A program made the translations under genes and the position numbers. The notes below the pieces were generated by a model. The model worked only from the letters and a program-made list of their open reading frames with translations. It made no database searches and had not been told where the DNA came from. From the NCBI GenBank assembly GCA_032622095.1, contig CP136064.1, positions 250,544,484-250,608,483 on the forward strand: DNA of 64,000 nt, written 5' to 3'. The stretch comes from Siphonodentalium dalli (Eukaryota > Mollusca > Scaphopoda > Gadilida > Siphonodentaliidae). This document shows, in pieces, positions 35,606 to 46,264 of this stretch (position 1 is the stretch's first letter; each line of letters begins with the position of its first letter).

Positions 35606-36004
35606 GAGGTCAAGTGAACAATTTTGAATGGGGATTTCCATGCAAATCTCCGGAGCAACAGTTACAGAGTTGCATATACTTCTGAGTATGACTTGATGTG
35701 GTATTGGAAACAACAGGTATTTATCTGGCGGTTCCGCTAAGTTATAAAATTTTGCAATAAATAAGTTTTTGATAACTTTTTCCCGGAATTACATCACTTG
35801 ACCTACATTTAAAAAAATCAATATAAAATTAAAAATTAAAAAACACCAACATTATAATGGAACATGTTTCAAGCGGACCCGCCAGATAAATACCTGTTGT
35901 GTCCAATACCACATCAAGTCACACTCAGAAGTATGTGCAACTCTGTAACTTTTGCTCCGCAGATTTGTACGGAAATCCCCATTCAAAATTGGTCACTTGT
36001 CCTC
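35606..36004. mobile_element. Inverted-repeat element, about 120-base arms
   Basis: Left arm AGGTCAAGTGAACAATTTTG through TACCTGTTGTTTCC complement pairs with the right arm ending ATTGGTCACTTGTCCTC. The arms include CAATACCACATCAAGTCA and AGAGTTGCATATACTTCTGA. It lies just downstream of exon 36070-36283 (minus strand). Confidence 0.82.
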
Positions 36005-36069
36005 ATCCTCAAATCAACGTAACACAAGCTGCGTCCAATAATCATAAAACTATATGAAAACAAACACAC

Positions 36070-36283
36070 CTTGGTATAGGGGATGCTACCCCATTTGGAT
36101 ATATCAGGTTGTCGATGTTTGTTTCTTGTACGTTCTGCACATCCTCGAACATATGTTTCAAACCTTCAGTGTTCGCGCACACATAAGCCGCATCGTCAAA
36201 TGATTTCAAGTCGTCGGGTAAAACCGTCCAGTTCAACATGCCTTGTTGACCTGCTTCAATCCTAATCGGAGGTATGAGCAACA
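36070..36283 (-). CDS. C-type lectin domain 1, first-half exon
   Basis: Acceptor CTTGTCTTTTTCAG with a good pyrimidine tract, phase 1 entry; donor ACCAAG/GTGTGT in phase 2, matching exon 31903-32129. The translation reads LLIPPIRIEAGQQGMLNWTV, SFDDAAYVCANTEGLKHMFE and NIDNLIYPNGVASPIP. This is the N-terminal half of a C-type lectin domain, with W and C at the expected spacing and the same intron position and phase as the second lectin domain. The phase-1 start means earlier exons, presumably with a signal peptide, lie upstream beyond 36283; none was recognised. Confidence 0.87.
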
Positions 36284-37326
36284 CTGAAAAAGACAAGCAC
36301 GTTTAAAGGGGTAATGTACACTAAACCCGATCATTTATGGGACCATCTCCTTTTATACTCAACCGAACATATGAAACAAATGAATGACTTTGAGCAATAG
36401 ATTAGTGCCAAGTACACGATTGTGCTTTATGAACGACCCAAAACATGACAAATATAATAAAAATGAGTGTACATGACTAAAGTCATAAATTTATTTGCAT
36501 TATAATTACCATGTGTGTTGCATCGTTCACAGAGCAAACGCGTGTCTCACATAATGTGGCCGTCTTCTGGTTTCGTTCGGTTGGAAGGCTTTTATGTGTG
36601 TACATCAGTGCAGGGACTTAATGGCAACGAAGGACTGGGATTTGGTCAAAGTGTTTGACAGTAGGTTTTGTCCAGAAGTTAAATATTATCCTACTTTCGG
36701 TAAAATGGTTCGACTGAAAACAGAAATTTAGGTAGGTCTGCATCAGTGCATGTGGTTACAATTTGAATTACAAGATGGGTGCCCTCCAACGTAGACCACA
36801 CAAACCACGTCCCTACTGTAACATTAATTTCATAAATCGGTTCAATACTCCAATACATACTTTAGCTTGTTTGCCGCGAGAAAACCCTGGGGACTCCGAT
36901 GAGCGAATGCCTTGAACAACCCAAATCATTCTCCGGTAATCAGTGCACGGGCACACGCGTAGAACCTTTTCAGTAATCAATTGACAAGTTACATTTGTAC
37001 CTGATTTATTCTGACGGACAATGTATTGTTGGCATATGTGAACGCACCATACGGAAGGATGAGGTGAGGTGGTGGGGTATTCCAACGTCGATTATGCTTA
37101 TTCGCCCTTAAATAAAACAATCAATATGGGCACTCTAGAGTACATGTTAGCCCTGGGCCTATATGTGGTAACTTCCAATGGTGACATTGGTATTATATGG
37201 ACGTAGAACCTAGATGTTAGGTTCTATAGAGTGTCAACTCGTTGGCTACAAGCTGATTGAATGCAGCGATCACATGTGTCGAACATGTCGTGCACGATAC
37301 ATTATCAAATTGAAGTGAACAAAATC
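36284..37326. other. No recognisable exon
   Basis: Expected to be lectin-gene intron. The minus-strand frame at 36813-37085 has several cysteines but no recognised domain, and no splice sites that fit the required phase were found. Confidence 0.35.
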
Positions 37327-38142
37327 ACGCTGGTCATCCGTGTAACGAGGACCCGGATAAGTAACGACGGACGCGACTTCCTTGTGAAGAAATTGTCTCG
37401 GTCTGGTCAAGAAAAACGTTGAGTAAAGGCCTTTAAAATTAATCTACCTATGTTTTAGTATGCGTAGTGTGTTGGGACAATATTAGTCTAAATCGGTGAG
37501 TGCTAAATGGATGTCAACGTGTCCACAATTAATGTATAAAGAGGAAAGTTGTTGCAAAACCCTGAAATTGCACGCAAATTGACCCAAAAAATAATGTTAT
37601 CACGTGCAAATCTGAACAATTCATGACGTTGAGGTACCGCCGGGATCCCTGTCATTGAAATATAAGCAACACAACCACCACCCAGCAACCAGTTTCCAGC
37701 AATTCGAATACTTAGCATTATCAACGAATAACGAGGACCCGTTATCATGTAACGTTGGACGCGCTTCAAAAATCACATTTAGTAACCGACGACGCGAATA
37801 TTCAGACAAATAATTTATTTAGAAACATGAATGTTTCGAATGTATAAGTAATCACATGTTTATGTGTTTTACCATCATTTGTCGCATTGTCAACCATCTG
37901 TTGTCAGGAGACTTTGGTGCTTCATATCGCCATTACTCTGTTTCTCTTTGCACAACTAAGAGTGTATATGAATGTTTGCTAGCAGGCATGTTGTGATACT
38001 GAAACAGTACATTTGTTGTTGAACATTTCAGGCCTTATTAAATGTGTGCCGACATTAACTGATGCATGTTATTTGCAGGATACCAAACACAGGGTCGTGA
38101 ATAAAATAAAAATTGTATTGACTATCAAGTCCAGAAAACAGA

Positions 38143-39360
38143 ATGGCAGAGTATAAAGAATTCCTTCCACCGAACATAGACCGAACTGTTCATTCGGGTT
38201 ATGCCATGAGACCCCCGGCTATCAATATAGTTCGTCCGGAGGAGGACCTGCTAAATAAACGCTACAATCCAGAGAAGTCTGGAGTGGGCAGTAATAGTTC
38301 ACAGTCCGACGACAGGTATACACAGTGCACCTCTCCCGGGGCAAAATTTGTTATCAAAACTGTCAGTAGCGATGAGGAAAACTCGGAGGCCCCTATATCA
38401 CATGGTGACATCCAGTCAGCCATACCCGGAAAGATGTATCGGCCATCCCCTCAACTGGGACAAATGACTTGTCCATATATGCTCAGGAAAGATTCAAATT
38501 GATTGCTGAAGTGCGAAAGACCAGGGGTGATGAGAGGGGGTACGACCAAAAGATCCTTATATAAAAACCCGGATTGACTCACTGGATAGGCACAGGGCCC
38601 CACGGCCATACATCAGACCGGTTGTGAGTAATGATGATCATTACTCGGGACAGGCCTTTGCTAATTATGACCACGGCCAATACGCATCGGAAACCCGAAC
38701 GACAAAATATGACTACAGCCACTCAAATAATAATCATAGGGCCAGTCAAATGAAATGAATAATAAAGAGCTGGAACAACGATTTGGGTTGTTGGAGATTT
38801 TAAGCAAATTAAACAAACCAAGGGCTAATGCGAGTGACCATTATAGGGAAGGGTTTCCAGAAGGGGACCAAAGCCCACGCGAATATGAGCCGCCAAACAG
38901 TAATTACTACGGTAGTGATGATAACCACCAATGGACAGGGGGACCAGTCGGCTTATCAGGTGATGATAGTAACTACCATCACACCGCGGCTAATCTGGAC
39001 AGTCAATTGGCTGACCTCGAACAGCGATTTGGGTTGTTTAAATATTTAATGCAATTAAACAAACCAAGATCGAGCGATGGTGGCAATCATAGGACCATTA
39101 TACTCACGAACTGATGCCAGGCCAAGATAATTATAATGCCAGGGACGATAACAGTCGCTTGACATGACATGGGGGCAAGGACCGCCACTTGACGGGAAGG
39201 CCCAACTGTGAAACCGACCGAACCGGTGGGACAGGACAACCCAGTAAGCCGATCACAAATGACGGTACTACAAGGTAGCTGGGGATACACAGGGGGAGGA
39301 TCTTTTGTCCAACAGCCAGTAACAGTAATTTTGCCTGTTCCCAAAAGACACGTGAAATAA
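38143..39360 (+). pseudogene. Repeat-module protein of unknown family, frameshifted
   Basis: An ATG at 38143 (after acceptor-like TTATTTGCAG at 38080-38089) opens 120 codons beginning MAEYKEFLPPNIDRTV. Beyond it, coding sense continues in other frames: AQERFKLIAEVRKTRGDE (near 38480), then PRPYIRPVVSNDDHYSGQ (near 38598), LEQRFGLLEILSKLNKPR (near 38767), LEQRFGLFKYLMQLNKPR (near 39018), DHYTHELMPGQDNYNARDD (near 39091) and a C-terminal part ending in VILPVPKRHVK at TAA 39358-39360. The ERF-L-L-K-R block occurs three times, mostly alternating with a DHY- and Asn/Asp/Tyr-rich spacer. At least three frame changes break the gene. The spacers look disordered. It is not a transposase I know. Confidence 0.6.
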
Positions 39361-39520
39361 TTGCTTTGTTACCCAATACATTTACTTGTATATAATCAGG
39401 TCATTGCTAATTAATCACACTCTTTAATAGTGACAGTGACAATGCGGAAATCCGGTATAATTAAAAAACGAAACCGGACCGGAAATTTCCGGAAATAGCC
39501 GAAGCGTCACGGAAATTGCA

Positions 39521-39682
39521 AACCATGTAACAGTTCGTTCGGGCCAGTCAACAGTTCGCTCGGAGCCAGTCAACAGTTCGCTCGGGTCGGGCAACAGTTC
39601 ACTCGTGACGTCACGAAAGCTGACCGTGATTGCAAACCGGGCAACAGTTCATTCAGGGCGGGCAACAGTTCGTTGTGGCGTT
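39521..39682. repeat. CAACAGTTCGYTCGGG minisatellite
   Basis: About six units of 22-24 bases (GTCAACAGTTCGCTCGGG and variants), interrupted by a segment with TGACGTCACGAAAGCTGACC. Confidence 0.8.
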
Positions 39683-39787
39683 ACGAACGCGAATTTGGGG
39701 TTAACCAGTTAATTCTTAATCCCAATGATTTACGAAGTAAAGCTCTACTATTGGGTAACAATACCGGCTGTGACACATGGAGCCCCA

Positions 39788-40060
39788 CTACAGGCCACCT
39801 GAACCTGTCTGTTTTGATGATTCGTTGTGTATTTTGTAATGTTGTCCGAACATGGATAGACTGGATAACATCACACCACATTTCTCGCAGAGAACATTTT
39901 GGTGGTGGCCAGATCTGTGAGGCCTGAATTCATCACTCGACCGGAAGCGTTTATGACAAGACTTAGTTCCACACGACATTGGCTTGTCTTTTATATGAGA
40001 AAGTGAATGTTGCCGTAATGATTGCAGGTTTATATATTTCTTCTCAATTCGTGGCATTGC
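39788..40060 (-). pseudogene. C2H2 zinc-finger exon
   Basis: The minus-strand frame shows the tail of one finger (YINLQSLRQHSLSH), a full finger CGTKSCHKRFRSSDEFRP-H-RSG-H (C-x4-C-x12-H-x3-H) and a second full finger CEKCGVMLSSLSMFGQHYKI-H (C-x2-C-x12-H-x3-H), ending at TAG 39788-39790. Upstream in the same frame lies a TAA just before the ATG at 40057. Before that a further open stretch (PIKGEFLEVDDSLASPV) begins after an acceptor-like TTTTTAATTTGCAG near 40160. The first finger lacks its cysteines in this exon, so either splicing supplies them or the gene is broken. C2H2 fingers usually bind DNA. It converges with 38143-39360 inside the same inverted-repeat element. Confidence 0.6.
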
Positions 40061-41023
40061 TGGTTACCAGCACCATGCAAAAGGCGGGATCACTGGGGAA
40101 GCTAGGCTGTCATCGACTTCCAGGAATTCGCCTTTAATAGGCAATAATATTTCTCCGTCTGCAAATTAAAAATAGGAATTTATAAATAACAAGACGCGCC
40201 GTCTCATTCATGGCTAATTGTTTATATATATGGGCGGTGCAAATGTAATTTTGAGATCTTTTAGGAGTGTTTGGTTTGGTTCAAGGGGATACAGTTGAAA
40301 AAATCCAGGTCGACATGCATCACCCGCTCCAACGGAGACGACATGGACAGGCCCCGGTGTGTTATACTATATTTCCCATTATGTTGTGCAAAAAAAAATC
40401 TGATTATTAATTGGACATATCCTAAATATTTTACCTTTATTGTTTTTCAAACAAGACCATATATGCCCATGACATATCATGTGAAGCCACAGTGAAGGTA
40501 AATATTTCTGAGGGAAAAAAACGCGTCCATCGTTACAAATTTTCGCGTCCAGTTACTTTCCCACAGAAAATTCAACGGGTCCTCGTTACTACCAAAGTTG
40601 TTGCAAACGCGAATAAAAGTCCATTTTACTTGCACCTATAGCAATCCTGAATTTTCAACGGTATGTTATATATGTGAACGATACACACATCATCCGGCAC
40701 GACAACATGTATTAGGGAGGAGGTTTCGTATTTATGAATTTTCATTAGTTATTTGAACATATTTTCTTCGATAAATCGAAACCTCATAGTTTAGTGTCAC
40801 AAATGATGCTAAAATATATAATCCAGCATGACATAACAAGTTGTAATTGGAGAACCAACTATTGTTAACGATAATAATACAACAAACTCGTCTGCTGAAA
40901 CCGACAAGGTATTATAATAACGATATGTGTGTACCTATCTGAACTCATCGCTCATGGAAAGCATGAGGGATTAGTCGCGTCCGTCGTTACTTATCCGGGT
41001 CCTCGTTACACGGATGACCAGCG

Positions 41024-41526
41024 TTAAAGGCACGTGCGGCCTTAATTGTCGAAAATATTCATATTTGTTCCCAAACACCGTAAACAGAAAAACAGTAAAA
41101 CGCATACAGTTCCGTTCATATATACCATGACCATCGCGTAAACAGCATGTTATCGTAAAGACCTACTATATTTTACATAAGCAAAAGCCTGATTGTGTTA
41201 CAGAAGACAACACAATGCTACTGGCTAATTGCACACAAATGGCATAAACGCTCTTTATTAGTTCCATATCAGGTATTCACCAACAAAGAACGCTCTTTAT
41301 GTTTACCATCATAATATAAACAAACACCATAAAAGTAACTTTTTACGCTTTTGTTTACATAACAATGGTTAAACATATGACCATAACATACTGTTTATGC
41401 GATATTTCTTATTTGTATACGGACAAAGTCTATCTACATTTTGATGTTCTTTCTGTTTGTGGCGGTTTTTGACGGGTAGAGATATTTTCATATGATACCC
41501 ATCGCCAAGGCCAACCGTGTCTTTAA
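41024..41526. mobile_element. TTAA MITE, GGCACGTGCGGCC family
   Basis: TTAA at 41024 and 41523; ends TTAAAGGCACGTGCGGCC and GGCCAACCGTGTCTTTAA. Internal motifs AACAGCATGTTATCGT, TTATGTTTACCAT and AAGAGCGTT(C/T) are shared with 52346, 54189, 57055 and 59766. It abuts the right end of the 3.7-kb element. Confidence 0.85.
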
Positions 41527-41961
41527 AATGACCGCCTCGAATCGCCCTCCTTTATCGTTTTAAAGTACCGTATAACAACGGAGAAAACACGACATAACAC
41601 CCCGCTTACACATTTTATTTGGAGCCGATTCGGACTCGGCTTAGAGGTACACTTTTAGTGTGGCGTAAAAGTCAAGATTGTAGTACCATAACTTGGTGAC
41701 ATTCATAATTAGCGAAGCCGTAAAATGATAAATATTTTTATTTTGACAAATTTGGGCGAAATATGATCAAATGGTTTTGTATAGTACTGTAGAAGTTCTG
41801 GAATAATGTCAACACTTCGGTCTGCATGTGAACTGGTCAAGATGTTCAAATCTACGATAACTGACCGATGTCTATAAACATTGATATTTTATAGTTGTTG
41901 AGTCGACTGTTCCACTGTGTTCCAAGCCAAGTCTGTTACAATGGACAGTGTTGTGACTGTT

Positions 41962-42716
41962 TTAACCCTTTACTCAACAGAACGGTCCTGTGCCAATGCA
42001 TTCTCTTATATATGCGAGTCGACCATAGGTCGCCTCGCATATATAAGAGAATGCATTGGCTTAACACATATTAAAAAAGATAAAATTAGGCCAATGCATT
42101 CTCTTATATATGCGAGGCGACCTATGGTCGACTCGCATATATAAGAGAATGCATTGGCACAGGGCATAACTGTAACCATCACAATGTGGTCAATGAACCG
42201 GTTCCAATGATATCCATATTTGTATGGTGTTATTGAGACAGACCGAAGATATTTTAGGCTGTTGAAGCTTTATTTGGGCGGTTTTGGCCGTTTTGTTATC
42301 AACCCATATACCCTGTGCCAATGCATTCTCTTATATATGCGAGTCGACCATAGGTCGCCTCGCGTATATAAGAGAATGCATTGGACTAACAATTTTTTAT
42401 CATGTTTTTTAAATAAATGTTTCTTACAATTTTTAGGACATAAAATAAAAAACATCCATTACCCTGCAGGGAGCCCCACACATATATAGAAGCATATAGA
42501 AGTCTGCTCATGTTTGTCTGGGGCTCTGTATGGATGAAATTATAAAATTGTTAAAGAATACAAGACAAAAATATTAAAATTGTAAAAAAAATGTTAGGCC
42601 AATGCATTCTCTTATATATGCGAGGCGACCTATGGTCGACTCGCATATATAAGAGAATGCATTGGCACAGGGTATATGGGTTGATACAAAAATCGACCTG
42701 GCACTCAAAGAGTTAA
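41962..42716. mobile_element. Composite TTAA MITE with four palindromes
   Basis: Left end TTAACCCTTTACTCAACA (41962); right end complement TTAACTCTTTGAGTGCCAGG (42716). The two ends belong to two different MITE families, meeting near 42298 where TTTTGTTATCAACCC joins them. Palindromes at 41992-42060, 42090-42158, 42317-42385 and 42598-42666. Confidence 0.8.
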
Positions 42717-42727
42717 GGTCTTTGTGG

Positions 42728-43945
42728 ACCCATTTTTTTCTTCAAAATTTGATGGACTCCAAATAAAGGATTCTGTTCACCCCCTTTACCCAACAAAACG
42801 GCCAAAAACCGCCAAATAAAGCTTCAACCGGTTCATTGACCACATTGTGATGGTTACAGTTATGCCCTGTGCCAATGCATTCTCTTATATATGCGAGTCG
42901 ACCTTAGGTCGCCTCGCATATATAAGAGAATGCATTGGCCTAAAAAAATTCTTTTTTAACACTTTTTACCATTTTTTCTTACATTCTTTAACAATTTTAT
43001 AATTTTTTCTTACATTTTTTAACAATTTTTATAATATTTTTATACATTCTTTGACAATTTTATCATTTTTATTATGTGTTAAGCCAATGCATTCTCCTAT
43101 ATATGCGAGGCAACCTATGGTCGACTCGCATATATAAGAGAATGCATTGGCACAGGGCCGTTCTGTTGGGTAAAGGGTTAAGTTAGTAATAGCAACAACA
43201 AAGCCCATTGATGTAACATTTTAAGAGTATAATTCATTGTGGATTATGTTGAAAATACAAAATGTTTACTTTATAGCTATTTTTTTTAATTATTTTTACT
43301 TACATTGGTCCAAGAAACTCAAAGTCCATATGTAAGAAACAACTATGGGAATGCGTACTGAACACTGTGAATAGTGATTTACCATAAGAAATATTTATAT
43401 TTATCAATGGTTCGTTGAAAATTTTACCTAGAACCAGTTGTTGATAAATGATATATTTACTTGCTTAACATGGCTGGATGTGCGCTGGCAGCTATGGGTT
43501 ATAATTGGTCAATCATGGCAGTGTGGTGTGCTGTGAACTCTGTTGCATACCATGCTGTAGCCCATAAATAGGTCTCCAATCGTGGGATAATCTCCCATGG
43601 ACCCCAGCCGGCCACACCAGCTTTAGCCATTCCCACCAGACTGGACATAAGCCATGATCAAGGTGACCCATGGACTGCCAACCATGTTAAGCAAATAAAT
43701 CTACTATTTGTCAACAACTGGTTCTGGATACATTTTTCAAAGAAAGCTTGATAAATATGAATATTTTTATAGTACATCATTCTTCACACTGACAGTGTCC
43801 AGTACACATTCCCATACTTGTTTCTTGCATATGGACTTTGTGCTTCTTTGGCCAATGTAAGTAAGTGAGCAGAATCCTTTACTGTTACTCCATTTTTTTA
43901 GAAGAAAAAACGGGTCCATATAGTATAAACTCACCAGAATTGTTC
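42728..43945. mobile_element. Long inverted-repeat element, split by a MITE
   Basis: Left arm starts GGACCCATTTTTTTCTTC and resumes after the insertion at about 43302 with TTACTTACATTGG, AAAGTCCATATGTAAGAAAC and AACCAGTTGTTGAT. The right arm (about 43685-43945) is the complement, ending GAAGAAAAAACGGGTCC. The centre 43470-43690 has further short palindromes. No gene. Confidence 0.75.
42779..43181. mobile_element. TTAA MITE with paired palindromes (copy 4, nested)
   Basis: Inserted in the left arm of 42728-43945. Palindromes at 42871-42939 and 43083-43151; right TTAA at 43178. The left end is eroded (CCCCTTTACCCAACA). Confidence 0.85.
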
Positions 43946-44514
43946 ACCAGAGCTTTGGTGTCAACCTTTCAACCATGGTAAAGTGTTATAAATCATCACG
44001 ATTGTGAGCAGTTAATTGACATGTGGTATTCTCGGTAATCTTACTGCGGTACTATTAATATTTTTAACCGCAGTGAATTACTGCTGTGTTAATAGTTTGC
44101 GACCGGCGAACATCACATTAATTTGTTCATTCATGACTGCTATTCACCCAGTTCATTTTTTTCGTGAGCGCCATGCACCGCATTAATTCTTTTCCCACAA
44201 ACCTAATTTGTTTATGTAAACAAAACACTTAATCAAATATATCGAATATTTATTATACATATTCATAAGTTTTTTTTACAAACTTCGAGAAAAAACAGCG
44301 AGTTTGAACTAGAAATTTTGAAACACATGAGCATTCGAAATTTGGCGCCATTTTCAATCACCATGTTTTATTTGATAAATACAATATTTAACACCATCAG
44401 GGGTATTGCTATTTTCTAGTTATTCATTTTCAACCAGCACCTGAAATTAGCATTTTTCTTCTGAGGCATGCATTGCATTAGAACTGGATGACATTATTAT
44501 GCCTTATATCCTAA

Positions 44515-44758
44515 CGGCAATTCTGGCGCTCGTCAAAAGCGACAAAATGTGCGACATTAGATGCGCACGAATGCGACAAAAAAGTCATATGTTCTGTCGC
44601 TTTTGGCGTGCAAAAACATGAAAAAATGTCCCATGTTTTGGTGCACACCGAAAGTGACACAAGCGACAAAACATGCGACATTATATCGCTTTCGGTGTGC
44701 AACTAACGTCGCATGTGTTGTCGCGTTCGGTGCGCGCCCGAAGCGCCATTAGAAAGTG
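44515..44758. repeat. GCGACA-rich palindromic cluster
   Basis: AAGCGACAAAATGTGCGACA, GTCGCTTTTGGCGTGC, AAGCGACAAAACATGCGACA and TCGCTTTCGGTGTGC recur in both orientations. Probably the remains of an inverted-repeat element with subterminal repeats; no clear ends. Confidence 0.55.
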
Positions 44759-44789
44759 GCCCGAATAGTATTCACTATATTTGAGCTAT

Positions 44790-45350
44790 GTATACTCTCA
44801 AAATCCGATTAAAAATTTCTTGAATTCATTCTTTCAATCAGGTCCTAGATTATGGAAATGTTTGGAAGAGGAACTGAAGATATCAAAATCAATTTCGTTG
44901 TTGAAATACACTCTGAAACGGGGCGATTCAATTATTCCAGTTTACTTTTATGCAGGAAAAAGAGAGACACAGATAGTACATGCGAGAATGCGCCTTGGCT
45001 GTAGTGATTTAAAAGCACATAAGTTTGAGCGATTCCTGACTGATGATCCAAAATGTATTTGTGGGAATATATATGAAGTACAGAACATTATTTTATGTAC
45101 TGTCCGCTATATGTATTGGAGCGATTCGAACTCTTTAATGCATTGGGATTATTGGAAGTTGATATCAAAACTCATCTATTACTTTATGGAAATAATCGCT
45201 TGAGTACCACTATAAATTCAGAAATTGTAAAAGCAGTTCATATTTATGTTGAAGCAACATCCAGATTCAAAAATGCATAATTTTGATATAGTTACAAGTT
45301 ACAAGTTGAATTATTAATCTTTCATTTTTTTTTTCATTTTCATTTTTTAT
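44790..45350 (+). mobile_element. LINE 3' fragment with a frameshift
   Basis: Plus-strand frames read SGPRLWKCLEEELKISKSI, ETQIVHARMRLGCSDLKAHK, DDPKCICG, then after a shift near 45090 CPLYVLERFELFN, HLLLYGNNRLSTTINSEIV and KAVHIYVEATSRF, ending at TAA 45278-45280. HxRxRLGxSxLxAH ... CxCG ... LLLYGN ... KAVHxYI is a widespread LINE C-terminus in invertebrates. The reverse transcriptase is missing. Confidence 0.85.
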
Positions 45351-46264
45351 AATTTGTTTTATTGAATAGCAAAACATACACGGAATATCACAGACATACA
45401 TTAGCATACGATACTTCAAGGGCGAGAGGGGAAACTATCTCACTGTCACATGCGCACTGTCTTACACTCTTCATTCGCACCTGGTGTCATCATATAATGT
45501 TATATGGACATATAATATGTTGATATCAAATATGGGATATTGGACACGATACACGACACAGCGCTGCGAAAACAGTCAGGATATGTCAAAACAGAAGATA
45601 CAGCCTCGATGCCGGGGGCTATATTAATAGAGTTGTTACCCTTTGTTCTTTGTCGACAAATTATTTCGTTGTTTACGAATAATCGGTCAATGACTGGCCA
45701 TGTTTCATCTTTCTATTCTACCAATATAATATTGAGATATATATCCGAACGGCCTTTAAAGTGTTGTATCTTATCGGGTTTTAAGTGCTCGTTTCATTAG
45801 AAGCCACTTGGTATCGAACATATTACGTTCAAGTCTGCAGTATGCATTGTATTTTTCGCAATTATACCTAAAGTTGAATTCTGCAATTAAAGCATTCATA
45901 GACAATTGACCCTACCGCAATTAGCTGTGTGAGCCAATGAGATAATTGCATTATACAGCCTGGAGCAATAGTCGCTTCTGCGAACAGGCGGTTAGACAAA
46001 AACAACTCATTTTACCAGCTTACTTTATGTCGCTTTGATTTTGTTTTGTATAAAAGAGTATTGGTTTCATGTTAGTTGACACAATATAATAATATAACAG
46101 TAACAGAATGCGAAAGCTTCGCCCTGTGGGCTTTTTGGATTAGTAAAGTATGAACGTTGGAAATGTCACGCTGAGATAGAGAAAGAAGTGACAACTGGAA
46201 ATACGATGAGGGGATTAGGAAGTGCTATAGATAAGCTTATTATATTAAAACTATCAAATCAAAC
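45351..46264. other. No recognisable feature
   Basis: AT-rich; 86-codon frame at 45540 has no recognised domain. Confidence 0.4.

Larger units (their letters stand above)
37327..41023. mobile_element. 3.7-kb element with 51-base perfect inverted ends carrying gene remnants
   Basis: 37328-37378 (CGCTGGTCATCCGTGTAACG, GAGGACCCGGATAAGTAACG, ACGGACGCGACT) is the exact reverse complement of 40973-41023. Inner, diverged copies of the GTAACGAGGACCCG...GGACGCG block occur at about 37731-37766 and 40527-40600, again inverted. AAAAT precedes the left end; it also follows the right end once the MITE inserted at 41024-41526 is removed. That is a possible 5-base duplication, but weak because it is A-rich. 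The interior holds 38143-39360 (plus) and 39788-40060 (minus). No transposase was recognised. Confidence 0.7.

Noticed and set aside
36813-37085. Cysteine-containing minus-strand frame as a further exon of the lectin gene
   Set aside because: No lectin or PAN-like motif, and no splice sites giving the phase-1 junction required by exon 36070-36283.
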